From positions 1 through 13,708 of the forward strand of contig PMBV01000120.1 in NCBI GenBank assembly GCA_003153055.1: a stretch of DNA of 13,708 nucleotides. Direction: 5' to 3'. The translations under genes and the position numbers were made by a program. Every line of letters begins with the position of its first letter. Position 1 is the stretch's first letter. The stretch is from Myxococcales bacterium (GTDB taxonomy: Bacteria; Myxococcota; Myxococcia; Myxococcales; Myxococcaceae). Shown here piece after piece: positions 6,371 through 13,684 of this stretch. The notes under the pieces are model-generated. The model was given only the letters and a program-made list of their open reading frames with translations, did not search any database and was not told where the DNA came from.

Positions 6371-9364
6371 ATGGCTCAGCCCACTACCTCCCCGAGATCC
6401 GGAATGCTCTCCCGTGCCCGCCGCCAGGTATTTCCAGCCTGTCTTGGCCTCATCGCAGCTCAGCTCGTCGCCGGCACCGCTCGCGCCGACAGCGCCACCG
6501 GCGTCGACACCGCCCTTGGCAACACCCTCAACCCACCCGGTCGCTCCGGCATCCCTCGCATTCGCGCCGAGGAAGACGCCGACACCGTGCGCCACTCGCC
6601 CACGGGCCAGATGTACGGAATGCCCTACGACCGTGCCGACCAGGACGGCGTCGCCGAGGACGGGGGCTGGCGGTTCACCGGCAATGCCTCGGCAGGTGTC
6701 GTCTATGTCGACGGCGACCGAGCGGCCCTGTTCCGCAAGTACACCGACCTCTCCACCGGCTTCTACCTCAGCCACTTCGAGGGCGAAGTCACCAAGGCCC
6801 CGACGGGGAATTACCTCCAGGTGAGCGGCGGTGGTGCCAACCACACGGACCAGTACTACGGTGCACAGTTTGGTCAGTACAACGGCTGGAAGGTGAAGCT
6901 CTTCTACAACGAGACGCCTCACGTCTTCACCGACACGTACAAGTCGCTCTACAACGGCGCCGGCACCGGGCAATTGACCTTGGCCGGAGGCCTCAGCCCG
7001 AACGGTGGCGCGAAACCCCTCACCAGCGGCTCGTTCACGGCCGGCCAGACCAACTACTTCGGAGCGGCGTCGACGTGCTCCGCGACGGCTCCCTGCTGGC
7101 AGTACACCGCGCCAGATGGGGTGACGAGGACCTTCTCGAATGCCACGGCCCCCACGGGCATCAACTGGACCGGGAGTGGCGCCGCCGCTCCGCAGCCGGT
7201 GAGCCCCAACTCCATCGCCGGGAGCATCAACTCCTACCTCAACACCGTACCGGGCACCCAGGAGCTCGGGCTCGTGCGTCGGAAGGGTGGCCTCTCGGCT
7301 GAGGTGCGGCTGGCCGAGGGCTGGAAGGCCTACGCCACGGCCGCGGTGGAGCGTCGCAACGGCACCCGCCCCTTCAGCATGAACGAGAACAACTACACCG
7401 TCGAGATACCCGAGCCCATCGACTACACGACCTTCGACATGCTCGCGGGCCTCACCTACGCCGACCCGGTGATGCAGGGCAATATCCGTGCGACAGGCTC
7501 CATCTTTCGCAACAACATCGGCACCCTGACGGTCGACCAGCCTTGGCTCTCGGCGGCCACCGGCCTCGGCGCAGCCCAGACGACCATCTTCGACCTCTAC
7601 CCGAACAACGGTGCGTTCAACATCAAGGGCGAGTTTGGTCGCACGCTGCCCTTCCTCAAGACCCGCTTGACCGCCAACGCAGCCTGGGGCACCTCGCAGC
7701 AGAACGACACGCTGCTGATGCCGATGGACCAGTCCCAGTCGGCACAGATCGCCGCCGCCATGGGCTCGACTGTCATCAGAGGCGTCAACAACTCCGGGTA
7801 CGCGACCAACACGCTCGACCTCAACAACTGGAACGGGGTGAACGGCAATCCGTTGAGCCAATCGAGCTCCAAGCAGCGCATCGACACGGTGCTGTTGAAC
7901 GCCGGCGTGGCGATGAAGCCGGTCGACGCCTTCGACCTCAAGGCTGACTTCCGGTACCGCGGCACCTACAACAGCGGTGGCTACACCGCCTACAACCCAC
8001 TCACGGGCCAGTTTGGCCGTGGCTTCCGCAACTCCACGTCCTTCGACCTCGTGGCGGGGAGCAGTGGAGACCCTGGTGCCATCGGCGTGCCCTGCTACGC
8101 GCCTGCCGGGTACACCGCGCCGGCGGGGTGTGTCTTCAATGGCAACGCAGGTGTCACCGGCCAGTCGACCAACAACCCGGCGAACGTCCCCGTGGTCAAC
8201 CCACCTCGCGACGTCAAGACGCTGAACTACGTGCTGAGCGCCGGCTACGACCTGGGGAAGATCGGCAGCCTCTCACTGGCTGGCGACCACGAAGACATCT
8301 TCCGCACCTACCGCGAGCGGAAGCAAACCTGGGAGAACAAGGTCAAGGTTGGCTACGTCACCAAGGGGCTCGACTGGGCCACCATTCGCCTCTCCTACGA
8401 AGGCGGCTGGCGACGCGGAACCAGCTACGACTTCTGGCCGGTGGGTGACTTCGGCACCGGGCTCCCTGGTCTCGACTGGAACACCATCGTCACCCAGTAC
8501 TCGCAAGCCGCCACCGGGGCAGGGTGGACCATCGCCCCCGCCGCCTTGCAGGGCTACCTCTCGCGGTACGCCGCCGACTCGAGGAAGTACGACCTCGCCG
8601 ACCGCAACCAGAACGTCGTGAACGCCCGAGTCAACATGATGCCCACGACAGACCTCGACCTCGCCCTGTCGTTCCAGTTCAAAGACGCGACCTACCCCAG
8701 CTCGAGGTACGGGACGAAGGGCGACCAGGTGACCACCCTCAACGCCGAGGCGGGCTACCAGCCGATGACGCACCTGCAGATGGGCGCCTTCTACACCTGG
8801 CAGACCAGCTCGCGCTCGATGCGCGCCAATTCGGGCACCAACGCGGCGGGGGCCAACAACACCTGCACCTTCGCCGCCGGCTCGGCTCCGAGCAGCGTGC
8901 AAGACGCGGTCAACCAATGCGCCCAGCAGGTGTGGCTGGACGACTCGACCTGGAACCTGCGGGCTCGAGACCAGAACCACGTGGCGGGCGTCAACGTTCA
9001 GTCGAGCTTCGGCCCGGTGCAGCTTGGCGTCGACTACCGGCTCTCGTTCTCGAAGTCGAACGTGAGCTACGACTACGGCCCCAACGTGCTGACGGCGGCG
9101 CAGGCGGCGGTCGCCGGCACTGGCTTCCCAGACATGACGTTGACCCAGCACACGGTGACGGCCCACGCCCTCATCGCGATTCACCGCCGGGTCTCCCTGC
9201 ACTTCTTCTACGTTCACGAGACAGGCGTCATCAGCGACTGGCACTACGCCAACCTCCCCGTAGGCGCGAGCGCCGCGGAGAACCAGGCGACCGTGCTGCT
9301 CGACGGCGGTCCGAAGAACTATCACACCAATGTTGTCGGCATGCTCTTCCAGTTCAAGCTGTGA
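6371..9364 (+). CDS. Outer-membrane beta-barrel of the MtrB/PioB family
   Basis: The 997-aa precursor has a signal peptide ending near TARA-D (residues 36-40). The mature part is rich in Asn, Thr, Gly, Tyr and alternating amphipathic strands, has no long hydrophobic helix, and ends in strand-like VVGMLFQFKL. N-terminal landmarks such as MYGMPYDRADQDG (81-93), GFYLSHFEGEV (130-140) and the 'YYGAQFGQYNGWKVKLFYNETPHVF' type strand pair (162-186) fit the decahaem-associated porin family; position directly after the decahaem cytochrome supports it. The partner should thread the cytochrome through the outer membrane. It is longer than MtrB (about 700 aa) or PioB (about 800 aa), with long loops. Six mature cysteines fall in three close pairs (236/242, 575/587, 832/850), and the N-terminal CXXC of Shewanella MtrB is absent. 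The ATG at 6371 has no clear ribosome site; ATG 6404 gives an equally good signal peptide. Confidence 0.88.
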   Translation: MAQPTTSPRSGMLSRARRQVFPACLGLIAAQLVAGTARADSATGVDTALGNTLNPPGRSGIPRIRAEEDADTVRHSPTGQMYGMPYDRADQDGVAEDGGWRFTGNASAGVVYVDGDRAALFRKYTDLSTGFYLSHFEGEVTKAPTGNYLQVSGGGANHTDQYYGAQFGQYNGWKVKLFYNETPHVFTDTYKSLYNGAGTGQLTLAGGLSPNGGAKPLTSGSFTAGQTNYFGAASTCSATAPCWQYTAPDGVTRTFSNATAPTGINWTGSGAAAPQPVSPNSIAGSINSYLNTVPGTQELGLVRRKGGLSAEVRLAEGWKAYATAAVERRNGTRPFSMNENNYTVEIPEPIDYTTFDMLAGLTYADPVMQGNIRATGSIFRNNIGTLTVDQPWLSAATGLGAAQTTIFDLYPNNGAFNIKGEFGRTLPFLKTRLTANAAWGTSQQNDTLLMPMDQSQSAQIAAAMGSTVIRGVNNSGYATNTLDLNNWNGVNGNPLSQSSSKQRIDTVLLNAGVAMKPVDAFDLKADFRYRGTYNSGGYTAYNPLTGQFGRGFRNSTSFDLVAGSSGDPGAIGVPCYAPAGYTAPAGCVFNGNAGVTGQSTNNPANVPVVNPPRDVKTLNYVLSAGYDLGKIGSLSLAGDHEDIFRTYRERKQTWENKVKVGYVTKGLDWATIRLSYEGGWRRGTSYDFWPVGDFGTGLPGLDWNTIVTQYSQAATGAGWTIAPAALQGYLSRYAADSRKYDLADRNQNVVNARVNMMPTTDLDLALSFQFKDATYPSSRYGTKGDQVTTLNAEAGYQPMTHLQMGAFYTWQTSSRSMRANSGTNAAGANNTCTFAAGSAPSSVQDAVNQCAQQVWLDDSTWNLRARDQNHVAGVNVQSSFGPVQLGVDYRLSFSKSNVSYDYGPNVLTAAQAAVAGTGFPDMTLTQHTVTAHALIAIHRRVSLHFFYVHETGVISDWHYANLPVGASAAENQATVLLDGGPKNYHTNVVGMLFQFKL

Positions 9365-9376
9365 GAGCTACCCGAG

Positions 9377-9382
9377 AGGAGG
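9377..9382 (+). promoter_or_regulatory. Ribosome binding site for a TTG start
   Basis: AGGAGG lies 4 nt before the TTG at 9387. It decides the start of the first dihaem cytochrome. The upstream in-frame ATG at 9330 lies inside the barrel gene and would add 19 residues before the signal peptide. Confidence 0.65.
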
Positions 9383-9386
9383 TACC

Positions 9387-10034
9387 TTGAACACGAACAC
9401 TCGAGACACCAGCCCAAGCACCCAGACTCGTCGGGGGGCGGTCGCGTCCATCTTGCTGTCGTGCGCGCTGGCCGCCACGAGCGCCGGGGCCGCGCCCCCT
9501 GCGCCAGCGCCCAAGCTGTCGGCCACCTGCGCCGCCTGCCACGGCCAAGACGGCAACAGCGGCATCCCGATGTTTCCCAAAATCGCAGGGCAACAAGAGG
9601 ACTACATTGTCAAGCAGCTCCGCGACTTCCAATCGGGGCGCCGGAAGAGCAACGTCATGGCGCCCGTGGTGGCCACCCTGTCGGTCGACGACATGATGAG
9701 CCTGGCGCAGTATTACAGCAAACAGAAGGTCAAGCCCACGCCGACCGGCCAGAAGCAGTCGGTGGCCTTCGGCAAGCTCGTCTACGTCGACGGCGACGAA
9801 GAGACGGGCCTCCCTGCCTGTATTGGCTGCCACAAGGCCAGCGGGAGCGGACACCTCTTGTATCCTCGCATCGGTGGGCAGCATGCTCAGTACGTGGCGC
9901 AGCAGCTCAAGAGCTTCGCGACCGGCGACCGGGCGAACGACGTCAGCCACTTCATGAGGGTGGCTGCCAAGCGGATGACCGAAGAAGAGCTCCAATCGGT
10001 GGCGGACTACCTGGCTGGGCTCGATGAGAAATAG
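9387..10034 (+). CDS. Dihaem cytochrome c, c4-like (first of pair)
   Basis: The 215-aa precursor has a signal peptide (about 1-36, RR then a hydrophobic stretch, TSAGAA) and two class I cytochrome c domains. Haem motifs are CAACH (48-52) and CIGCH (145-149). Each domain has the c4-type pattern of a conserved Pro then (I/R)(A/I)GQ (FPKIAGQ 63-69, YPRIGGQ 159-165), an aromatic-rich QL helix (IVKQLRDF 74-81; VAQQLKSF 170-177), and a methionine ligand (M91 in NVMAPV; M190 likeliest in the second domain). Cytochromes c4 are periplasmic dihaem carriers that pass electrons between membrane complexes and oxidases or reductases. Here it would shuttle between the conduit and the inner membrane. TTG 9387 is chosen because AGGAGG precedes it and the signal peptide starts there. 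It lies 22 nt after the barrel gene. A cysteine at 26 leaves a weak possibility of lipid anchoring. Confidence 0.88.
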   Translation: MNTNTRDTSPSTQTRRGAVASILLSCALAATSAGAAPPAPAPKLSATCAACHGQDGNSGIPMFPKIAGQQEDYIVKQLRDFQSGRRKSNVMAPVVATLSVDDMMSLAQYYSKQKVKPTPTGQKQSVAFGKLVYVDGDEETGLPACIGCHKASGSGHLLYPRIGGQHAQYVAQQLKSFATGDRANDVSHFMRVAAKRMTEEELQSVADYLAGLDEK

Positions 10035-10050
10035 ATTTCTTGGACTATCT

Positions 10051-10055
10051 GGAGG
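10051..10055 (+). promoter_or_regulatory. Ribosome binding site for a GTG start
   Basis: GGAGG lies 4 nt before the GTG at 10060, the same spacing as in the preceding gene. It favours GTG 10060 over the ATG at 10024, which overlaps the previous gene and lacks a comparable site. Confidence 0.6.
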
Positions 10056-10059
10056 TCCC

Positions 10060-10782
10060 GTGAAGAACCTTCCCGCGCTGTTGCTGATGGCGACGCTGTC
10101 GCCTGGAGTCTCCCTGGCGGAGGCTCCGGCTTGGAACGAAATCAAAGGAGAGCTGAAGACCGCGCTGGGCACCAAAGGAGACCCGGTGCGCGGGCAGGCG
10201 CTGTTCGAGCCCTGCACTGGCTGTCATCGGGCGGACGCGTCGGGCCGCACCAGCGGAGCCTACCCGCGCCTCTCGGGGCAACACCAGTCGGTGCTCATCA
10301 AGCAGATCGCCGACATTCGCTCGGGCAAACGCAGCAACCCGAAGATGGAGTTGTTCGCTGACGAGCATGTGTTGAACGCCTATGAGATTGCCGACATCGC
10401 GGTCTACTTGAACGCGCTCCCCATTCATGCCACCAATGGAAAGGGGCCCGGGAAGGCAGTGGCCCGAGGCGAGGAGATTTACTCGGGGAACTGCGTGAAG
10501 TGCCACGGCGACGAGGGCGAGGGTGACGCCGAGAAGTTCTACCCGATGGTCGCCGCCCAGCATTTCAAGTACCTGCTGCGCGAGCTCAAGATGATCCGCG
10601 ATGGCGACCGGAAGAACGCCAACCCAGAGATGGTCAAGGTGGTGAAGGCCTACAACGACCATGACCTCGAGGCGGTGGCCGATTACATGTCGAACTTCGG
10701 GCCGCCGAAGAAGCCCGAGGCCGCTGCACCGGAAGCTCCAGAGGTACCAGAGACCCCGGCAGCGCCCCCAGCCACTCCGTGA
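10060..10782 (+). CDS. Dihaem cytochrome c, c4-like (second of pair)
   Basis: The 240-aa precursor has a clean signal peptide (MKNLPALLLMATLSPGVSLA, about 1-20) and two class I haem domains: CTGCH (52-56) and CVKCH (145-149). The c4-type landmarks are YPRLSGQH (68-75) and YPMVAAQH (161-168), each followed by an L-x-x-(Q/E)L-like helix. Likely methionine ligands are M96 (NPKMELF) and M191 (NPEMVKV). It ends in a Pro/Ala/Glu-rich tail (about 215-240) with no fold of its own. It resembles the preceding gene in layout but is clearly diverged, so this is an old pair rather than a recent duplication. It starts 25 nt after the previous stop and is the last gene before the hairpin at 10800-10838. If ATG 10024 were used instead, the protein would have 252 aa and overlap the upstream gene by 11 nt. 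Confidence 0.87.
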   Translation: MKNLPALLLMATLSPGVSLAEAPAWNEIKGELKTALGTKGDPVRGQALFEPCTGCHRADASGRTSGAYPRLSGQHQSVLIKQIADIRSGKRSNPKMELFADEHVLNAYEIADIAVYLNALPIHATNGKGPGKAVARGEEIYSGNCVKCHGDEGEGDAEKFYPMVAAQHFKYLLRELKMIRDGDRKNANPEMVKVVKAYNDHDLEAVADYMSNFGPPKKPEAAAPEAPEVPETPAAPPATP

Positions 10783-10799
10783 GCGACAGGGAGCCATGA

Positions 10800-10838
10800 C
10801 AGGCCCGCGGTGACGGGGACGACGTCGCCGCGGGCCTG
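10800..10838 (+). terminator. Strong hairpin ending the cytochrome operon
   Basis: Beginning 18 nt after the last cytochrome stop, bases 10800-10815 can pair with 10823-10838 to form a 16-bp stem with one G-T wobble and a 7-nt loop; the outer 11 bp are perfect. No T-run follows on either strand, so it is either a GC-rich terminator or an mRNA 3'-end stabiliser. Nothing on the minus strand clearly uses it, but it also lies downstream of the leftward fragment at 10883-11005. Confidence 0.5.
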
Positions 10839-10882
10839 GTCAGATGCCGACGGAACCCGAACCTCAGCCGCCGCTCAGGGCG

Positions 10883-11005
10883 CAGATGGTGCACCAGGTG
10901 CCCGAAGTGCTGCGGCCCTTTGACCTGGAAGGCCCGGCGCGTGGGCTCGGAGGTGAAGAAGAAGGCGCCCTTGCGAGTCCCGACGAGAACCATCGTGCGT
11001 GCCAT
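10883..11005 (-). pseudogene. N-terminal remnant of a BNR-repeat / sialidase-like protein
   Basis: Reading leftward from ATG 11005 the first 41 residues are MARTMVLVGTRKGAFFF... then GPQHFGHLVHHL. 'LLVGTRKGAF' followed by 'RR.W...GP.F.G..V.H' is the characteristic N-terminus of exo-alpha-sialidase-like / WD40-YVTN-BNR-repeat proteins, which are usually 300-400 aa. After HHL the resemblance ends and the frame runs on through the operon hairpin into the antisense of the cytochrome gene as low-complexity Arg/Pro-rich sequence. A GAGG lies a few bases before the ATG. I read this as a gene cut off by a deletion or rearrangement. The family call rests on recognition of a short stretch only. Confidence 0.45.
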
Positions 11006-11080
11006 GGAGGCCTCGGCTGCGCTGAGGAGTGAGACAGCGCGCAGGACATAGCGACGAGCCTCGCCGTTCGCAGCGCCATC

Positions 11081-11719
11081 TCAGAAGTGAAACGCCACGC
11101 CGACCCTTCCGTCGAGGGTCAGCTCGGCCAGACCCGATGGCGTGATGGTGGGGCCGACCTGGAGGCGGGCGAAGACCCCCAGGTTGCTGGTGGCGAAGTA
11201 CTCCAGGCCAAGGCCGGTGAGGATGGGAATGTTGAAACCACCACTGGGGCCGAACTCGACCCACATGGGCACGTCGAGGAGCACCGCGAGCGAGAGCGCG
11301 CTCGAGGTGGCGATGCCCACCCGAAGGCCGATGGGCAGCGCGAGGCCGATGCGAGACAAGGCAGCTGAGGGAAAGTGGAAGAAGGGCCCTGGCTCGAAGA
11401 CGAGCCCCAGTGAGAGGCGCTCGGCGTCGAGGAGGCGGACCTTCACCAGCGCTTGCATCGTGAAGCCGGGGACCACGGCGCGAACGAGGCCCTCCACGCC
11501 GTACGCGAAGGACACCCGGGCTCCCAGGTTGACCCCTGGTACCACGCCGCGGAGGTAGCTCGCGGAGATGCCCGGCCAGCCAGCCGAGAGGTCGAGCTCG
11601 TTGGCGCCGGTCTCCACCGTTCGAGCGCCGACGATGGACCAGGCTTGTCCGTCGGCGAGGGCCGGGCTCGCGGCGAGCAGCGCAGCCACGGTCATCGAGT
11701 GAGCGAAGCGCGTCATCAT
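11081..11719 (-). CDS. Small secreted beta-rich, probable outer-membrane protein
   Basis: The 212-aa product has a signal peptide (MMTRFAHSMTVAALLAASPALA, about 1-22). The mature chain of about 190 residues alternates hydrophobic and small polar residues in segments of 8-12, separated by Gly/Pro/Asn turns (for example NELDLSAGWPGISASYLRGV, NLGARVSFAYGV, LGVFARLQVGPTI), and ends in VGVAFHF with the C-terminal phenylalanine typical of proteins inserted by the Bam machinery. I do not recognise a named family; an eight- to ten-strand barrel is likely. The ATG at 11719 overlaps the stop of the phosphohexomutase gene (ATGA), so it is translationally coupled to it; a second ATG follows directly at 11716. 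The context gives no clear functional link to sugar metabolism. Confidence 0.75.
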   Translation of the reverse strand: MMTRFAHSMTVAALLAASPALADGQAWSIVGARTVETGANELDLSAGWPGISASYLRGVVPGVNLGARVSFAYGVEGLVRAVVPGFTMQALVKVRLLDAERLSLGLVFEPGPFFHFPSAALSRIGLALPIGLRVGIATSSALSLAVLLDVPMWVEFGPSGGFNIPILTGLGLEYFATSNLGVFARLQVGPTITPSGLAELTLDGRVGVAFHF

Positions 11720-13461
11720 GTGGGGAGCCCCCGGCGGTGTGCCTCGGTGAGGAAATTGGTCTCGAGCTCGCCGAGGCGTTGGGTGCCGCGGCCACGAGCC
11801 TCTCGGAGCGCCTCGGTGGGCCCCATGGTCTCTTTGAGCTCGAAGTACACCTTGAGCTTCGGCTCCGTCCCCGAGGGGCGAAGCGTGACGCGGCCGCCGC
11901 CCTCGAGCTCCCACGCCAGAACGTTCGACTTCGGGAGCCCCAGTGGAGAGGTGTGCCCGTCGGCGGAGCGCCGCTGGGTTTGGTAGTCATTGGTGGCGCG
12001 AATGGCCCAGGCGCCGAAGGACGACGGTGGGCGGCCTCGGAAGGCCTCCATCACCTGCTGAATGGTGGCGGCGCCGGTGGCCCCAGGCAAGGTGGTGTTG
12101 AATTGCCGAGCGAGGTAGAGGCCGTGGGCTCGTTGGATTTCCTCGAGGTAGCCGAGGAGCGTGGTGCCTCGAGAGCGGCACCAGGCAGCCATGTCGGCCA
12201 CCACCAGCGCGGCGCTGATGCCGTCCTTGTCGCGCACGACGTCGCCCACGGTGTAGCCGAGCGCCTCCTCGTAGCCCATGACGAAGCGGGCGCCTTGGGC
12301 CTCGCGCTCAATGGCGCGGTTGGAGATCCACTTGAAGCCGGTCAGCGTCGCCTCGTAGTCCGCTCCGAGGGCCAGGGCGATGGCCTCGAGCTGCGCAGAA
12401 GAGACGATGGTGCTGAGCACGAGGGGTGAGGGCCCGTGCGTCTGGGTCAGCAGGTAGTGCCCTAGGAGGATGCCGACTTCATTGCCGGAGAGAAGCTGGA
12501 GCGAGCCCGTGGTGTCGCGCGCCATCACCGCCAGCCGGTCGGCGTCGGGGTCATTCGCCAGCACGACATCGGCTGACAGCTGGTTCGCCAGCGCGCTGGA
12601 GAGGTCCATCGCGCCCTTCTCCTCTGGGTTGGGGAACCGAACGGTGGGGAAGTCTGGGTTGGGCTCTTGCTGCTGGGGCACGGCGTGCACCGTGTCGAAG
12701 CCCGCCGCGGCGAGGGCGGCGAGGGCCCAATGGCCACCGACACCGTGCATGGCTGTGTAGACGATGGAGAGCCCCGCGACGTGCCGGGTCGGGCGCAACG
12801 CGAGGATGGCGTCGAGGTAGGCCCGCTCGAGGGTCTCGGGGATGTCTCTCACCAGCGCTTTGGACCGGGCCTCCGCGTCGCTCATCACAGCCACCGCATT
12901 GGCCGGCCCGACGTCTTCGATGGCGCGGGCGATGCCGAGGTCGTGGGGAGGGATGATTTGAGCCCCGTTTCCCCAATACACCTTGTAGCCGTTGTACTCG
13001 GGGGGGTTATGGCTTGCCGTTACCATGATGGCGCCGGCGGCTCCGAGGCGAGCCACCGCGAAGGCCGTCACGGGAGTGGGTGAGACGGTGGGGAAGACCC
13101 ACGCGGGAATGCCCTCGGCGGCGAAGACGCCAGCGACGTCCTGGGCGAAGGTCTCGCTCAGGTGACGCCCGTCACGGCCGACCACCACGCCACGATGAAC
13201 GACGTCTGGGACCTGCGACTTGAGGTAGCGCGCCAGGCCCGCGGTGGTCCGGCGCACGACGGCCCGATTCATGCGGTTGGTCCCTCCGCCCAAGACGCCC
13301 CGGAGCCCAGCCGTTCCGAATTCCAGGGCTGTGCCGAAGCGGTCCTCCAACTCGGCGAGGTTCTTCGAGTCGATGAGCGCCCGCACCTCGGCCGCCGTGC
13401 TTGGGTCAGGGTCGCTCGCGGCCCAGGCGATGGATTTCTTTTCCAGTTGTTCCCAACGCAT
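11716..13461 (-). CDS. Phosphohexomutase (phosphoglucomutase/phosphomannomutase, PgcA/PGM2 type)
   Basis: The 581-aa cytoplasmic enzyme belongs to the alpha-D-phosphohexomutase superfamily, which moves phosphate between C1 and C6 of a hexose through a phosphoserine. Motifs in order are FGTAGLRG (48-55), the active-site loop TASHNP (148-153, phosphoserine S150), the Mg-binding DPDADR (304-309), the sugar-specificity loop GYEEALGY (396-403), and the phosphate-binding RPSGTEPK (528-535). Length matches the long PgcA/PGM2 group (B. subtilis PgcA is about 580 aa) rather than the 450-aa ManB/AlgC group. GYEEALG fits glucose-phosphate mutases, so glucose-1-P/glucose-6-P interconversion is the likeliest reaction, though mannose and pentose phosphates are possible in this group. 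ATG 13461 has AGAGGT 5 nt upstream. Its stop overlaps the downstream outer-membrane gene by 4 nt. Confidence 0.93.
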   Translation of the reverse strand: MRWEQLEKKSIAWAASDPDPSTAAEVRALIDSKNLAELEDRFGTALEFGTAGLRGVLGGGTNRMNRAVVRRTTAGLARYLKSQVPDVVHRGVVVGRDGRHLSETFAQDVAGVFAAEGIPAWVFPTVSPTPVTAFAVARLGAAGAIMVTASHNPPEYNGYKVYWGNGAQIIPPHDLGIARAIEDVGPANAVAVMSDAEARSKALVRDIPETLERAYLDAILALRPTRHVAGLSIVYTAMHGVGGHWALAALAAAGFDTVHAVPQQQEPNPDFPTVRFPNPEEKGAMDLSSALANQLSADVVLANDPDADRLAVMARDTTGSLQLLSGNEVGILLGHYLLTQTHGPSPLVLSTIVSSAQLEAIALALGADYEATLTGFKWISNRAIEREAQGARFVMGYEEALGYTVGDVVRDKDGISAALVVADMAAWCRSRGTTLLGYLEEIQRAHGLYLARQFNTTLPGATGAATIQQVMEAFRGRPPSSFGAWAIRATNDYQTQRRSADGHTSPLGLPKSNVLAWELEGGGRVTLRPSGTEPKLKVYFELKETMGPTEALREARGRGTQRLGELETNFLTEAHRRGLPT

Positions 13462-13466
13462 GTGAG

Positions 13467-13472
13467 ACCTCT
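13467..13472 (-). promoter_or_regulatory. Ribosome binding site of the phosphohexomutase gene
   Basis: On the minus strand AGAGGT precedes the ATG at 13461 by 5 nt. It supports the start that places FGTAGLRG at the usual distance from the N-terminus. Confidence 0.65.
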
Positions 13473-13633
13473 GGGGCGAGATTGTGCTCAGGGTAGGATG
13501 GTTTTGGGCCTCGGAGGGGATGTATCAACGGCGGGTGGGTGCTGAGGTCGCGTCTTGCGGCCGGTCCTCGTGGGGTGCGTGGGGTGCGTGAGTCCGTGCC
13601 TGGGCCTACGGGCGCTCCGACCTCATCGGGAGC

Positions 13634-13684
13634 CTGAGGCACCTCATGTCCGCAGTGGACTTTCTTTCGTCTGGGCGGACGACC
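13634..13684 (-). repeat. Inverted-repeat element, right copy (partner at 25-76)
   Basis: Read on the minus strand this 51-nt stretch matches 25-76; bases 13634-13658 are the reverse complement of 52-76 without a mismatch. It lies about 170 nt upstream of the phosphohexomutase start and points toward it, as the left copy points toward the glycosyltransferase. The intervening 13462-13633 holds no gene and no convincing promoter; TTGATA (minus strand, just upstream) lacks a good -10. Outside it, 13685-13708 shows nothing recognisable. Confidence 0.85.

Noticed and set aside
6308..7861. A 517-aa open frame on the minus strand opposite the barrel gene
   Set aside because: It is antisense to a recognisable outer-membrane barrel and shows Val/Gly/Arg-rich low-complexity translation with no family pattern.
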